A stretch of 64,000 bases of DNA from Colletes latitarsis (Eukaryota; Arthropoda; Insecta; Hymenoptera; Colletidae), in NCBI RefSeq assembly GCF_051014445.1, contig NW_027488367.1, forward strand, positions 25,467,501 through 25,531,500. Direction: 5' to 3'. This document shows positions 38,061 through 52,066 of the stretch, piece by piece (position 1 is the first letter of the stretch; each line of letters starts with the position of its first letter). The position numbers were made by a program, and so were the translations under genes. The notes under the pieces are model-generated. The model saw nothing but the letters and a program-made list of their open reading frames with translations, made no database searches and was not told the origin of the DNA.

Positions 38061-39870
38061 TTTTTCTGGTTTGGATCACGAAGTAGTGTGGTACCACACT
38101 GAAACAGTCCATTAAACCTGGTTTCGCTCAATATTTTAGAGGATAACGCATGTTAGGTCTAGGTTAGGTCTGGGATTTGCTCTCATGAGGCTCATTCTTT
38201 CGCATATTTCTCATACTTGATGGCTAGATCATGGGCTTTCTCTGGATTGCATCACGTAGTAATGTAGTACCACACTGAAACAGTCAATGAAACCTGGTTT
38301 CCATCAATATTTTTGAAGCCATCGCAAGTTAGGTCTAGGTAAGGCCTGAGATTTTCACTGATCAGACTCATAATTTCGCCTTCTTCACATACTTGTTGAA
38401 CAGATCCTGGGTTTTTTCTGGTTTGGAACACGTAGTAATGTGGTACCACACTGAAACGTTCAATTAAACCTGGTCTTGATAAATATTTTAGAGGATAACG
38501 CATGTAAGGTCTAGGTTAGCCGTGGGATTTTCACTGATCAGACTCATACTTTCGCATATTTCTCATACTTCATGGCTAGATCCTGGGCTATTTCTGGATT
38601 GGATCACGTAGTAAAGTGGTACCACACTGAAACATTCAATGAAACCTGGTCTGGATAAATATTTTAGAGGATAACGCATGTTAGGTTTGGGTTAGGTCTA
38701 GGATTTGCCCTCAGCAGGCTCATACTTTCGCATATTTCTCATACTTCATGGCTAGATCCTGGGCTGTTTCTGGTTTGTATCACGTAGTAATGTGGTACCA
38801 CGCTGAAACAGTCAATTAAACCTGGTTTCGATCAATATTTTTGAGGATAACGCATGTTAGGTCTAGGTTAGGCCTGGGATTTTCACTCATCAGCCTCATA
38901 CTTTCGCATTCTTCACATACTTGTTGAACGGATCCTGGGTTTTTTCTGGTTTGGATCACGTAGTAATGTGGTACCACACTGAAACAGTCGATTAAACCTG
39001 GTTTTGATCAATATTTTAGAGGATAACGCATAGTCAGGTTTGGGATAGGTCTGGGATTTGCCCTCATCAGACTCATACTTTCGCACACTTCACATACTCG
39101 TTGAACAGATCCTGGGTTATTTTCTGGTTTGTATCACATAGTAATGTGGTACCACACTGAAACAGTCGATTAAACATGGTTTCGATCAATATTTTAGAGA
39201 ATAATTCATGTTAGGTCTAGGTTAGGTCAGGGATTTGCTCTCATCAGGCTCGTTCTTTCGCATATTTCTCATACTTGATGGCTAGATCCTGGGCTTTTTC
39301 TGGATTGCATCACGTAGTAATGAAGTACAACACTGAAACAGTCAATTAAACCTGGTTTCCATCAATATCTTAGAGGACAACGTAAGTTAGGTCTGGGATA
39401 GGTCTGGGATTTGCCCTCATCTGGCTCATACTTTCGTGTTTTTCACATACTTGTTGAATGATCCTGGGTTTTCTCTGGTTTGGATCACGTAGTAGTGTGG
39501 TACCACACTGAAACAGTCCATTAAACCTGGTTTGGATCAATATTTTAGAGGATAACGCATGTTAGGTCTAGGTTAGGTCTGGAATTTTCACTCTTCAGAC
39601 ACATACTTTCGCATTCTTCACATACTTGTTGAACGGATCCTGGGTTTTTTCTGGTTTGGATCGCGTAGTAATGTGGTACCACACTGAAACAGTCGATTAA
39701 ACCTGGTTTTGATCAATATTTTAGAGGATAACGCATAGTTAGGTTTGGGATAGGTCTGGGATTTGACCTCATCAGACTCATACTTTCGCACACTTCACAT
39801 ACTCGTTGAACAGATCCTGGGTTATTTTCTTGTTTGGATCACATAGTAATGTGGTACCACACTGAAACAG
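38061..39870 (+). repeat. Block D': partial copy of the 34-monomer unit
   Basis: About ten monomers parallel to 11,640-13,450 and 17,630-19,440 (offset 26,421 bp to the first), including the distinctive TTTTTGAAGCCATCGCAAG near 38,311 and CTGAACGTTCAATT-type flank. It ends after TATTTTCTTGTTTGGATC (39,833), where the sequence switches away from the D order. Confidence 0.86.
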
Positions 39871-41849
39871 TCGATTAAACCTGGTTTCGATCAATATTTT
39901 AGAGAATAATTCATGTTAGGTCTAGGTTAGGTCTGGGATTTGCTCTCATCAGGCTCATTCTTTCGCATATTTCTCATACTTGATGGCTAGATCCTGGGCT
40001 GTTCCTGGATTGTATGACGTAGTAATGCGGTACCACGCTGAAACAGCGAATTAAACCTGGTTTCGATCAATATTTTAGAGGATAACGCAAGTTAGGTCTA
40101 GGTTAGGCCTGGGATTTGCCCTCATCAGGGTCATACTTTCGCAGTTTTAACATACATGTTGACCTGCTCGAGGGTTTTTTCTGCTTTGGATCACGTAGTA
40201 AAGTGGTACCACACTGAAACATTCAATTAAACCTGGTCTTGATAAATATTTTAGAGGATAACACATGTTAGGTATGGGTTAGGTCTAGGATTTGCCCTCA
40301 TCAGGTTCATACTTTCGCATATTTCTCATACTTCATGGCTAGATCCTGGGCTGTTTCTGGATTGTATCACGTAGTAATGTGGTACCACGCTGAAACAGTC
40401 AATCAAACCTGGTTTGGATCAATATATTAGAGGATAACGCATGTTAGGTCTAGGTTAGCCCTGGGATTTTCACTCATCAGACTCATACTTTCGCATTCTT
40501 GCCATACTTGTTGAACTGATCCTGGGTTTTTTCTGGTTTGGATCACGTAGTAATGTGGTACCACACTGTAACAGTCGATTAAACCTGGTTTCGATCAATA
40601 TTTAAGAGGATAACGCAAGTTAACTCTGGGATTGGTCTGGGATTTGACCTCATCAGACTCATACTTTCGCAAACTTCACATACTCGTTGAACAGATCCTG
40701 GGTTACTTTCTGGTTTGAATCACATAGTAATGTGGTACCACACTGAAACAGTCGATTAAACCAGGTTTCTATCAATATTTTTGAGGATAACGCATGTTAG
40801 GTCTAGGTTAGGCCTGGGATTTTCACTCATCAGACTCATACTTTCGCATTCTTCACATACTTGTAGAACGGATCCTGGGTTTTTTCTGGTTTGGATCACG
40901 TAGTAATGTGGGACCACACTGAAACAGTCAATTAAACCTGGTCTTGAAAAATATTTTAGAGGATAACGCATGTTAGGTCTGGATCAGGTCTAGAATTTGC
41001 CCTCATCATGCTCATACTTTCGCCTTCTTCACATACTTGTTGAACGGATCCTGGGTTTTTTCTGGTTTGGAACACGTAGTAATGTGGTACCACACTGAAA
41101 CATTCAATTAAACCTGATCTTGATAAATATTTTAGAGAATAACGCATGTTAGGTCTGGGTTAGGTCTAGGATTTGCCCTCATCAGGCTCATACTTTCGCA
41201 TATTTCTCATACTTCATGGCTAGATCCAGGGCAATTTCTGGATTGGATCACTTAGTAAAGTGGTACCACACTGAATCATTCAATGAAACCTGGTCTGGAT
41301 AAAAATCTTAGAGGATAACGCATGTTAGGTCAAGGTTAGGTCTAAGATTTGCCCTTATCAGGGTCACAGTTTCGCGTTTTTCACATACTTGTCGAACTGA
41401 TGCTGGGTTTTTTGTGGTTTGGATCACGTAGTAATGTGGTACCACACTGAAACATTCAATTAAACCTGGTCTTGATAAATATTTTAGAGGATAACGCATG
41501 TTAGGTCTGGGATAGGTCTGGGATTAGCCCTCATCAGACTCATACTTTCGCACACTTCACATACTCGTTGACGATATCCTGGGTTTTTTTCTAGTTTGGA
41601 TCACGCAGTAATGTGGTACCACACTGAAACAGTCGATTAAACCTGGTTTCGATCAATATTTTTGAGGATAACGCATGTTAGGTCTGGGATAGGTCTGGGA
41701 TTAGCCCTCATCAGACTCATACTTTCGCTTTCTTCACATACTTGTTGAACGGATCCTGGGCTTTTTCTGGATTGCATCACGTAGTAATGTAGTTCCACAC
41801 TGAAACAGTCAATGAAAACTGGTTTCCATCAATATTTTAGAGGACAACG
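39871..41849 (+). repeat. Block F': diverged monomers
   Basis: About eleven monomers with many private changes, such as CTGTTCCTGGATTG (40,000), GTAATGCGGTACCACGC (40,024) and GATCCAGGGCAATTTC (41,224). Positions 41,160-41,380 are related to 27,760-27,980 and 58,400-58,620. Positions about 41,490-41,660 share a seven-T tract and CTAGTTTGGATCACGCAG with about 59,450-59,630. No gene. Confidence 0.8.
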
Positions 41850-42556
41850 CAAGTTAGGTCTATGTAAGGCCTGAGATTTTCACTGATCAGACTCATACAT
41901 TCGCATTCTTCACATACTTGTTGAACGGATCCTGGGTTTTTTCTGGTTTGGATGACGTAGTAATGTGGTACCACACTGAAACATTCAATTAAACATGGTC
42001 TTGATAAATAATTTAGAGGCAAACGCATGTTAGGTCTGGGTTACGTCTAGGATTTGCCCTCATCAGGCTCATACTTTCGCATATTTCTCATACTTCATGG
42101 CTAGATCCTGGGCTGTTTCTGCATTGTATCACGTAGTAATGTGGTACCACGCTGAAACAGTCAATTAAACCTGGTTTCGATCAATATTTTAGAGAATAAT
42201 TCATGTTAGGTCTAGGTTAGGTCTGGGATTTGCTCTCATCAGGCACATTCTTTCGCATATTTCTCATACTTGATGGCTAGATCCTGGGCTGTTTCTGGAT
42301 TGTATGACGTAGTAATGTGGTACCACACTGAAACATTCAATTAAACATGGTCTTGATAAATATTTTAGAGAATAATTCATGTTAGGTCTAGGTTAGGTCT
42401 GGGATTTGCTCTCATCAGGCACATTCTTTCGCATATTTCTCATACTTGATGGCTAGATCCTGGGCTGTTTCTGGATTGTATGACGTAGTAATGTGGTACC
42501 ACACTGAAACAGTCAATTAAACCTGGTTTCGATCAATATTTTAGAGGATAACGCAA
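41850..42556 (+). repeat. Four-monomer leader matching the tail of 4.75-kb unit 1
   Basis: Matches 46,604-47,310 with offset 4,754 bp, including GGTCTATGTAAGGCCTGAG and AATAATTTAGAGGCAAACGC. The first tandem duplication of the 4.75-kb series therefore begins here and not at 42,557; units 2 and 3 carry a different tail. Confidence 0.87.
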
Positions 42557-45500
42557 GTTAGGTCTAGGTTAGGCCTGGGATTTGCACTCATCAGGGTCAT
42601 ACTTTCGCAGTTTTAACATACATGTTGACCTGATCGAGGGTTTTTTCTGCTTTGGATCACGTAGTAAAGTGGTACCACACTGAAACATTCAATTAAACCT
42701 GGTCTTGATAAATATTTTAGAGGATAACGCATGTTAGGTCTAGGTTAGGTCTGGGATTTGCTCTCATCAGGGTCATTCTTTCGCATATTTCTCATACTTG
42801 ATGGCTATATCCAGGGCTTTTTCTGGACTGCATCACGTAGTAATGAAGTACAACACTGAAATAGTCCATTAAACCTGGTTTCCATCAATATCTTAGAGGA
42901 CAACGCAAGTTAGGTCTGGCATAGGACTGGGATTCGCCCTCATCAGGCTCATACTTTCGCGTTTTTCACATATTTGTTTGACAGATCCTGGGTTTTTTCT
43001 GGTTTGGATCACGTAGTAATGTGGTACCACACTAAAACAGTCAATTAAACCTGGTTTCGATCAATATTTTGGAGGATAACGCAAGTTAGGTCTGGGATAG
43101 GTCTGGGATTTGCTCTCATCAGGCTCATTCTTTCGCATATTTCTCATACTTGATGGCTAGATCCTGAGCTTTTTCTGGATTGGATCACGTAGTAATGAAG
43201 TACAACACTGAAACAGTCAATTAAACCTGGTTTCCATCAATATTTTAGAGGACAACGCAAGTTAGGTCTGGGATAGGTCTGGGATTTGCCCTCATCAGGC
43301 TCATACTGTCGCGTTTTTCACATACTTGTTGAACAGATCCTGGGTTTTTTCTGGTTCGGATCCCGTAGTAGTGTGGTACCACACTGAAACAGTCCATTAA
43401 ACCTGGTTTCGCTCAATATTTTAGAGGATAACGCATGTTAGGTCTAGGTCAGGCCTGGGATTATCACTCATCAGACTCATACTTTCGCATTCTTCACATA
43501 CTTGTTGAACGGATCCTGGGTTATTTTCTGGTTTGGATCACATAGTAATGTGGTACCACACTGAAATAGTCGATTAAACCAGGTTTCGATCAATATTTTA
43601 GAGGATAACGCAAGTTAGGTCTGGGATAGGTCCGGGATTTGCCCTCATCAGGCTCATACTTTCGCGTTTTTCACATACTTGTTGAACAGATCCTGGGTTT
43701 TTTCTGGTTTGGGTCACGTAGTAGTGTGATACTACACTGAAACATTCAATTAAACCTGGTCTTGATAAACATTTTAGAGGATAACGCATGTTAGGTCTGG
43801 GTTAGGTCTAGGATTTGCCCTCATCAGGCTCATTCTTTCGCATATTTCTCATACTTGATGGCTAGATCCTGGGCTTTTTCTGGATTGCATCACGTAGTAA
43901 TGAAGTACAACACTGAAACAGTCAATTAAACCTGGTTTCGATCAATATTTTAGAGAATAATTCATGTTAGGTCTAGGTTAGGTCTGGGATTTGCTCTCAT
44001 CAGGCACATTCTTTCGCATATTTCTCATACTTGATGGCTAGATCCTGGGCTGTTTCTGGATTGTATGACGTAGTAATGTGGTACCACACTGAAACAGTCA
44101 ATTAAACCTGGTTTCGATCAATATTTTAGAGGATAACGCAAGTTAGGTCTAGGTTAGGCCTGGGATTTGCCCTCATCAGGGTCATACTTTCGCAGTTTTA
44201 ACATACATGTTGACCTGATCGAGGGTTTTTTCTGCTCTGGATCACGTAGTAAAGTGGTACCACACTGAAACATTCAATTAAACCTGGTCTTGATAAATAT
44301 TCTAGAGGATAACGCATGTTAGGTCTAGGTTAGGTCTGGGATTTGCTCTCATCAGGCTCATTCTTTCGCATATTTCTCATACTTGATGGCTATATCCTGG
44401 GCTTTTTCTGGATTGCATCACGTAGTAATGAAGTACAACACTGAAACAGTCAATTAAACCTGGTTTCCATCAATATCTTAGAGGACAACGCAAGTTAGGT
44501 CTGACATAGGTCTGGGATTCGCCCTCATCAGGCTCATACTTTCGCGTTTTTCACATATTTGTTGAACAGATCCTGGGTTTTTTCTGGTTTGTATCACGTA
44601 GTAATGAAGTACAATACTGAAACAGTCAATTAAACCTGGTTTGGATCAATATTTTAGAGGATAACGCATGTTAGGTCTAGGTTAGCCCTGCGATTTTCAC
44701 TCATCAGACTCATACTTTCGCCTTCTTCTCATACTTGCTGAACTGATCCTGGGTTTTTTCTGGTTTGGATCACGTAGTAATGTGGTACCACACTGAAACA
44801 GTCGATTAAACATGGTTTCGATCAATATCTTAGAGGATAACGCAAGTTAAGTCTGGGATTGGTCTGGGATTTGACCTCATCAGACTCATACTTTCGCACA
44901 CTTCACATACTCGTTGAACAGATCCTGGGTTATTTTCTGGTTTGGATCACATGGTAATGTGGTACCACACTGAAACAGTCGATTAAACCAGGTTCCGATC
45001 AATATTTTTGAAGATAACGCATGTTAGGTCTAGGTTAGGCCTGGGATTTTCACTCATCAGACTCATACTTTCGCATTCTTCACATACTTGTTGAACGGAT
45101 CCTGGGTTTTTCTGGTTTGGATCACGAAGTAATGAGGGTCCACACTGAAACAGTCAATTAAACCTGGTTTCGATCAATATTTTAGAGAAGAATTCTTGTT
45201 AGGTCTAGGTTAGGTCTGGGATTTGCTCTCATCAGGCTCGTTCTTTCGCATATTTCTCATACTTGATGGCTAGATCCTGGGCCTTTTCTGGATTGCATCA
45301 CGTAGTAATGAAGTACAACACTGAAACAGTCAATTAAACCTGGTTTCCATCAATATCTTAGAGGACAACGCAAGTTAGGTCTGGGATTGGTCTGGGATTT
45401 GCCCTCATCAGGCTCATACTTTCGCGTTTTTCACATACTTGTTGAACAGATGCTGGGTTTTTTCTGGTTTGGATCACGTAGTAGTGTGGTACCACACTGA

Positions 45501-47310
45501 AACAGTCCATTAAACCTGGTTTGGATCAATATTTTAGAGGATAACGCATGTTAGGTCTAGGTTAGGTCTGGAATTTTCGCTCATGAGACTCATACTTTCG
45601 CATTCTTCACATACTTGTTGAACGGATCCTGGGTTTTTTCTGGTTTGGATCACGTAGTAATGTGGTACCACACTGAAACATTCAATTAAACCTGGTCTTG
45701 ATAAATATTTTAGAGGATAACGCATGTTAGGTCTGGGTTACGTCTAGGATTTGCCCTCATCAGGCTCATACTTTCGCATATTTCTCATACTTCATGGCTA
45801 GATCCTGGGCTGTTTCTGCATTGTATCACGTAGTAATGTGGTACCACGCTGAAACTGTCAATTAAACCTGGTTTCGATCAATATTTTAGAGGATAACGCA
45901 AGTTAGGTCTGGGATAGGTCTAGGATTTGCCCTCATCAGGCTCTTACTATCGCATATTTCTCATACTTCATGGCTAGATCCTGGGCTATTTCTGGATTGG
46001 ATCACGTAGTAAAGTGGTACCACACTGAAACATTCAATGAAACCTGTTCTGGATAAATATTTTAGAGGATAACGCATCTTAGGTCTGGGTTTGGTCTAAG
46101 ATTTGCCCTCATCAGGCTCATACTTTCGCACACTTCACATACTCGTTGAACAGATCCTGGGTTATTTTCTGGTTTGGATCACGTAGTAATGTGGTACCAC
46201 ACTGAAACAGTCGATTAAACCAGGTTTCGATCAATATGTTTGAGGATAACGCATGTTAGGTCTAGGGTAGGCCTAGGATTTTCACTCATCAGCCTCATAC
46301 TTTCGCATTCTTCACATACTTGTTGAACGGATCCTGGGTTTTTTCTGGTTTGGATCACGTAGTAGTGTGGTACCACACTGAAACAGTCCATTAAACCTGG
46401 TTTGGATCAATATTTTAGAGGATAACGCATGTGAGGTCTAGGTTAGGTCTGGGATTTTCACTCTTCAGACTCATACTTTCGAATTCTTCACATACTTGTT
46501 GAACGGATCCTGGGTTTTTTCTGGTTTGGATCACATAGTAATGTGGTACCACACTGAAACAGTCAATTAAACCTGGTTTTGAGCAATATTTTAGAGGATA
46601 ACGCAAGTTAGGTCTATGTAAGGCCTGAGATTTTCACTGATCAGACTCATACATTCGCATTCTTCACATACTTGTTGAACGGATCCTGGGTTTTTTCTGG
46701 TTTGGATGACGTAGTAATGTGGTACCACACTGAAACATTCAATTAAACATGGTCTTGATAAATAATTTAGAGGCAAACGCATGTTAGGTCTGGGTTACGT
46801 CTAGGATTTGCCCTCATCAGGCTCATACTTTCGCATATTTCTCATACTTCATGGCTAGATCCTGGGCTGTTTCTGCATTGTATCACGTAGTAATGTGGTA
46901 CCACGCTGAAACAGTCAATTAAACCTGGTTTCGATCAATATTTTAGAGAATAATTCATGTTAGGTCTAGGTTAGGTCTGGGATTTGCTCTCATCAGGCAC
47001 ATTCTTTCGCATATTTCTCATACTTGATGGCTAGATCCTGGGCTGTTTCTGGATTGTATGACGTAGTAATGTGGTACCACACTGAAACATTCAATTAAAC
47101 ATGGTCTTGATAAATATTTTAGAGAATAATTCATGTTAGGTCTAGGTTAGGTCTGGGATTTTCTCTCATCAGGCACATTCTTTCGCATATTTCTCATACT
47201 TGATGGCTAGATCCTGGGCTGTTTCTGGATTGTATGACGTAGTAATGTGGTACCACACTGAAACAGTCAATTAAACCTGGTTTCGATCAATATTTTAGAG
47301 GATAACGCAA
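42557..47310 (+). repeat. 27-monomer HOR, unit 1 (4,754 bp)
   Basis: First of three tandem long units, phased on the subfamily 3 monomer. It is the most divergent of the three: it has CTATATCCAGGGC near 42,806, GATGCTGGG near 45,449, GTAGTAATGAAG near 42,837 where units 2 and 3 have GTAGCAATGAAG, and CAGGCTCATTC near 44,354 where they have CAGGCTTATTC. Its tail (46,604-47,310) is the leader type. It shares with units 2 and 3 a one-base loss in the T-tract (GGGTTTTTCTGG near 45,106) that block C' and block C'' lack. Confidence 0.92.
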
Positions 47311-50300
47311 GTTAGGTCTAGGTTAGGCCTGGGATTTGCACTCATCAGGGTCATACTTTCGCAGTTTTAACATACATGTTGACCTGATCGAGGGTTTTTT
47401 CTGCTTTGGATCACGTAGTAAAGTGGTACCACACTGAAACATTCAATTAAACCTGGTCTTGATAAATATTTTAGAGGATAACGCATGTTAGGTCTAGGTT
47501 AGGTCTGGGATTTGCTCTCATCAGGGTCATTCTTTCGCATATTTCTCATACTTGATGGCTATATCCTGGGCTTTTTCTGGACTGCATCACGTAGCAATGA
47601 AGTACAACACTGAAATAGTCCATTAAACCTGGTTTCCATCAATATCTTAGAGGACAACGCAAGTTAGGTCTGGCATAGGACTGGGATTCGCCCTCATCAG
47701 GCTCATACTTTCGCGTTTTTCACATATTTGTTTGACAGATCCTGGGTTTTTTCTGGTTTGGATCACGTAGTAATGTGGTACCACACTAAAACAGTCAATT
47801 AAACCTGGTTTCGATCAATATTTTGGAGGATAACGCAAGTTAGGTCTGGGATAGGTCTGGGATTTGCTCTCATCAGGCTCATTCTTTCGCATATTTCTCA
47901 TACTTGATGGCTAGATCCTGAGCTTTTTCTGGATTGCATCACGTAGTAATGAAGTACAACACTGAAACAGTCAATTAAACCTGGTTTCCATCAATATTTT
48001 AGAGGACAACGCAAGTTAGGTCTGGGATAGGTCTGGGATTTGCCCTCATCAGGCTCATACTGTCGCGTTTTTCACATACTTGTTGAACAGATCCTGGGTT
48101 TTTTCTGGTTCGGATCCCGTAGTAGTGTGGTACCACACTGAAACAGTCCATTAAACCTGGTTTCGCTCAATATTTTAGAGGATAACGCATGTTAGGTCTA
48201 GGTCAGGCCTGGGATTATCACTCATCAGACTCATACTTTCGCATTCTTCACATACTTGTTGAACGGATCCTGGGTTATTTTCTGGTTTGGATCACATAGT
48301 AATGTGGTACCACACTGAAATAGTCGATTAAACCAGGTTTCGATCAATATTTTAGAGGATAACGCAAGTTAGGTCTGGGATAGGTCCGGGATTTGCCCTC
48401 ATCAGGCTCATACTTTCGCGTTTTTCACATACTTGTTGAACAGATCCTGGGTTTTTTCTGGTTTGGGTCACGTAGTAGTGTGATACTACACTGAAACATT
48501 CAATTAAACCTGGTCTTGATAAACATTTTAGAGGATAACGCATGTTAGGTCTGGGTTAGGTCTAGGATTTGCCCTCATCAGGCTCATTCTTTCGCATATT
48601 TCTCATACTTGATGGCTAGATCCTGGGCTTTTTCTGGATTGCATCACGTAGTAATGAAGTACAACACTGAAACAGTCAATTAAACCTGGTTTCGATCAAT
48701 ATTTTAGAGAATAATTCATGTTAGGTCTAGGTTAGGTCTGGGATTTGCTCTCATCAGGCACATTCTTTCGCATATTTCTCATACTTGATGGCTAGATCCT
48801 GGGCTGTTTCTGGATTGTATGACGTAGTAATGTGGTACCACACTGAAACAGTCAATTAAACCTGGTTTCGATCAATATTTTAGAGGATAACGCAAGTTAG
48901 GTCTAGGTTAGGCCTGGGATTTGCCCTCATCAGGGTCATACTTTCGCAGTTTTAACATACATGTTGACCTGATCGAGGGTTTTTTCTGCTCTGGATCACG
49001 TAGTAAAGTGGTACCACACTGAAACATTCAATTAAACCTGGTCTTGATAAATATTCTAGAGGATAACGCATGTTAGGTCTAGGTTAGGTCTGGGATTTGC
49101 TCTCATCAGGCTTATTCTTTCGCATATTTCTCATACTTGATGGCTATATCCTGGGCTTTTTCTGGATTGCATCACGTAGTAATGAAGTACAACACTGAAA
49201 CAGTCAATTAAACCTGGTTTCCATCAATATCTTAGAGGACAACGCAAGTTAGGTCTGACATAGGTCTGGGATTCGCCCTCATCAGGCTCATACTTTCGCG
49301 TTTTTCACATATTTGTTGAACAGATCCTGGGTTTTTTCTGGTTTGTATCACGTAGTAATGAAGTACAATACTGAAACAGTCAATTAAACCTGGTTTGGAT
49401 CAATATTTTAGAGGATAACGCATGTTAGGTCTAGGTTAGCCCTGCGATTTTCACTCATCAGACTCATACTTTCGCCTTCTTCTCATACTTGCTGAACTGA
49501 TCCTGGGTTTTTTCTGGTTTGGATCACGTAGTAATGTGGTACCACACTGAAACAGTCGATTAAACATGGTTTCGATCAATATCTTAGAGGATAACGCAAG
49601 TTAAGTCTGGGATTGGTCTGGGATTTGACCTCATCAGACTCATACTTTCGCACACTTCACATACTCGTTGAACAGATCCTGGGTTATTTTCTGGTTTGGA
49701 TCACATGGTAATGTGGTACCACACTGAAACAGTCGATTAAACCAGGTTCCGATCAATATTTTTGAAGATAACGCATGTTAGGTCTAGGTTAGGCCTGGGA
49801 TTTTCACTCATCAGACTCATACTTTCGCATTCTTCACATACTTGTTGAACGGATCCTGGGTTTTTCTGGTTTGGATCACGAAGTAATGAGGGTCCACACT
49901 GAAACAGTCAATTAAACCTGGTTTCGATCAATATTTTAGAGAAGAATTCTTGTTAGGTCTAGGTTAGGTCTGGGATTTGCTCTCATCAGGCTCGTTCTTT
50001 CGCATATTTCTCATACTTGATGGCTAGATCCTGGGCCTTTTCTGGATTGCATCACGTAGTAATGAAGTACAACACTGAAACAGTCAATTAAACCTGGTTT
50101 CCATCAATATCTTAGAGGACAACGCAAGTTAGGTCTGGGATTGGTCTGGGATTTGCCCTCATCAGGCTCATACTTTCGCGTTTTTCACATACTTGTTGAA
50201 CAGATCCTGGGTTTTTTCTGGTTTGGATCACGTAGTAGTGTGGTACCACACTGAAACAGTCCATTAAACCTGGTTTGGATCAATATTTTAGAGGATAACG

Positions 50301-52066
50301 CATGTTAGGTCTAGGTTAGGTCTGGAATTTTCGCTCATGAGACTCATACTTTCGCATTCTTCACATACTTGTTGAACGGATCCTGGGTTTTTTCTGGTTT
50401 GGATCACGTAGTAATGTGGTACCACACTGAAACATTCAATTAAACCTGGTCTTGATAAATATTTTAGAGGATAACGCATGTTAGGTCTGGGTTACGTCTA
50501 GGATTTGCCCTCATCAGGCTCATACTTTCGCATATTTCTCATACTTCATGGCTAGATCCTGGGCTGTTTCTGCATTGTATCACGTAGTAATGTGGTACCA
50601 CGCTGAAACTGTCAATTAAACCTGGTTTCGATCAATATTTTAGAGGATAACGCAAGTTAGGTCTGGGATAGGTCTAGGATTTGCCCTCATCAGGCTCTTA
50701 CTATCGCATATTTCTCATACTTCATGGCTAGATCCTGGGCTATTTCTGGATTGGATCACGTAGTAAAGTGGTACCACACTGAAACATTCAATGAAACCTG
50801 TTCTGGATAAATATTTTAGAGGATAACGCATCTTAGGTCTGGGTTAGGTCTAAGATTTGCCCTCATCAGGCTCATACTTTCGCACACTTCACATACTCGT
50901 TGAACAGATCCTGGGTTATTTTCCGGTTTGGATCACGTAGTAATGTGGTACCACACTGAAACAGTCGATTAAACCAGGTTTCGATCAATATCTTTGAGGA
51001 TAACGCATGTTAGGTCTAGGGTAGGCCTAGGATTTTCACTCATCAGCCTCATACTTTCGAATTCTTCACATACTTGTTGAACGGATCCTGGGTTTTTTCT
51101 GGTTTGGATCACGTAGTAATGTGGTACCACACTGAAACAGTCGATTAAACCTGGTTTTGATCAATATTTTAGAGGATAACGCATAGTTAGGTTTGGGATA
51201 GGTCTGGGATTTGACCTCATCAGACTCATACTTTCGCACACTTCACATACTCGTTGAACAGATCCTGGGTTACTGTCTGGTTTGGATCACATAGTAATGT
51301 GGTACCACACTGAAACAGTCGATTAAACCAGGTTTCGATCAATATTATTGAGGATAACGCATGTTAGGTCTAGGTTAGGCCTGGGATTTTCACTCATCAG
51401 ACTCATAGTTTCGCATTCTTCACATACTTGTAGAACGGATCCTGGGTTTTTTCTGGTTTGGATCACGTAGTAATGTGGGGCCACACTGAAACAGTCAATT
51501 AAACCTGGTCTTGACAAATATTTTAGAGGATAACGCATGTTAGGTTTGGGTTAGGTCTAGGATTTGCCCTCAGCAGGCTCATACTTTCGAATTCTTCACA
51601 TACTTGTTGAACGGATCCTGGGTTTTTTCTGGTTTGGATCACGTAGTAATGTGGTACCACACTGAAACAGTCCATTAAACCTGGTTTGGATGAATATTTT
51701 AGAGGATAACGCATGTAAGGTCTAGGTTAGCCCTGGGATTTTCACTCATCAGACTCATACTATCGCATTCTTCTCATACTTGTTGAACTGATCCTGGGTT
51801 TCTTCTGGTTTGGATCACGTAGTAATGTGTCACCACACTGAAACAGTCCATCAAACCTGGTTTCGCTCAATATTTTAGAGAATAATTCATGTTAGGTCTA
51901 GGTTAGGTCTGGGATTTGCTCTCATCAGGCTCGTTCTTTCGCATATCTCTCATACTTCATGGCTAGATCCTGGGCTCTTTCTGGATTGTATCACGTAGTA
52001 ATGTGGTACCACGCTGAAACAGTCAATTAAACCTGGTTTCGATCAATATTTTAGAGGATAACGCAA
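47311..52066 (+). repeat. 27-monomer HOR, unit 2 (4,756 bp)
   Basis: Nearly identical to unit 3; I found no difference in the rows compared. Near 51,050 one whole monomer is absent relative to unit 1 and block C' (CATCAGCCTCATACTTTCGA fuses two monomers). The tail 51,323-52,066 is D lead-in sequence like 36,704-37,430 and 11,161-11,378. The switch back to subfamily 3 at 52,067 is the unit junction. Confidence 0.93.
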
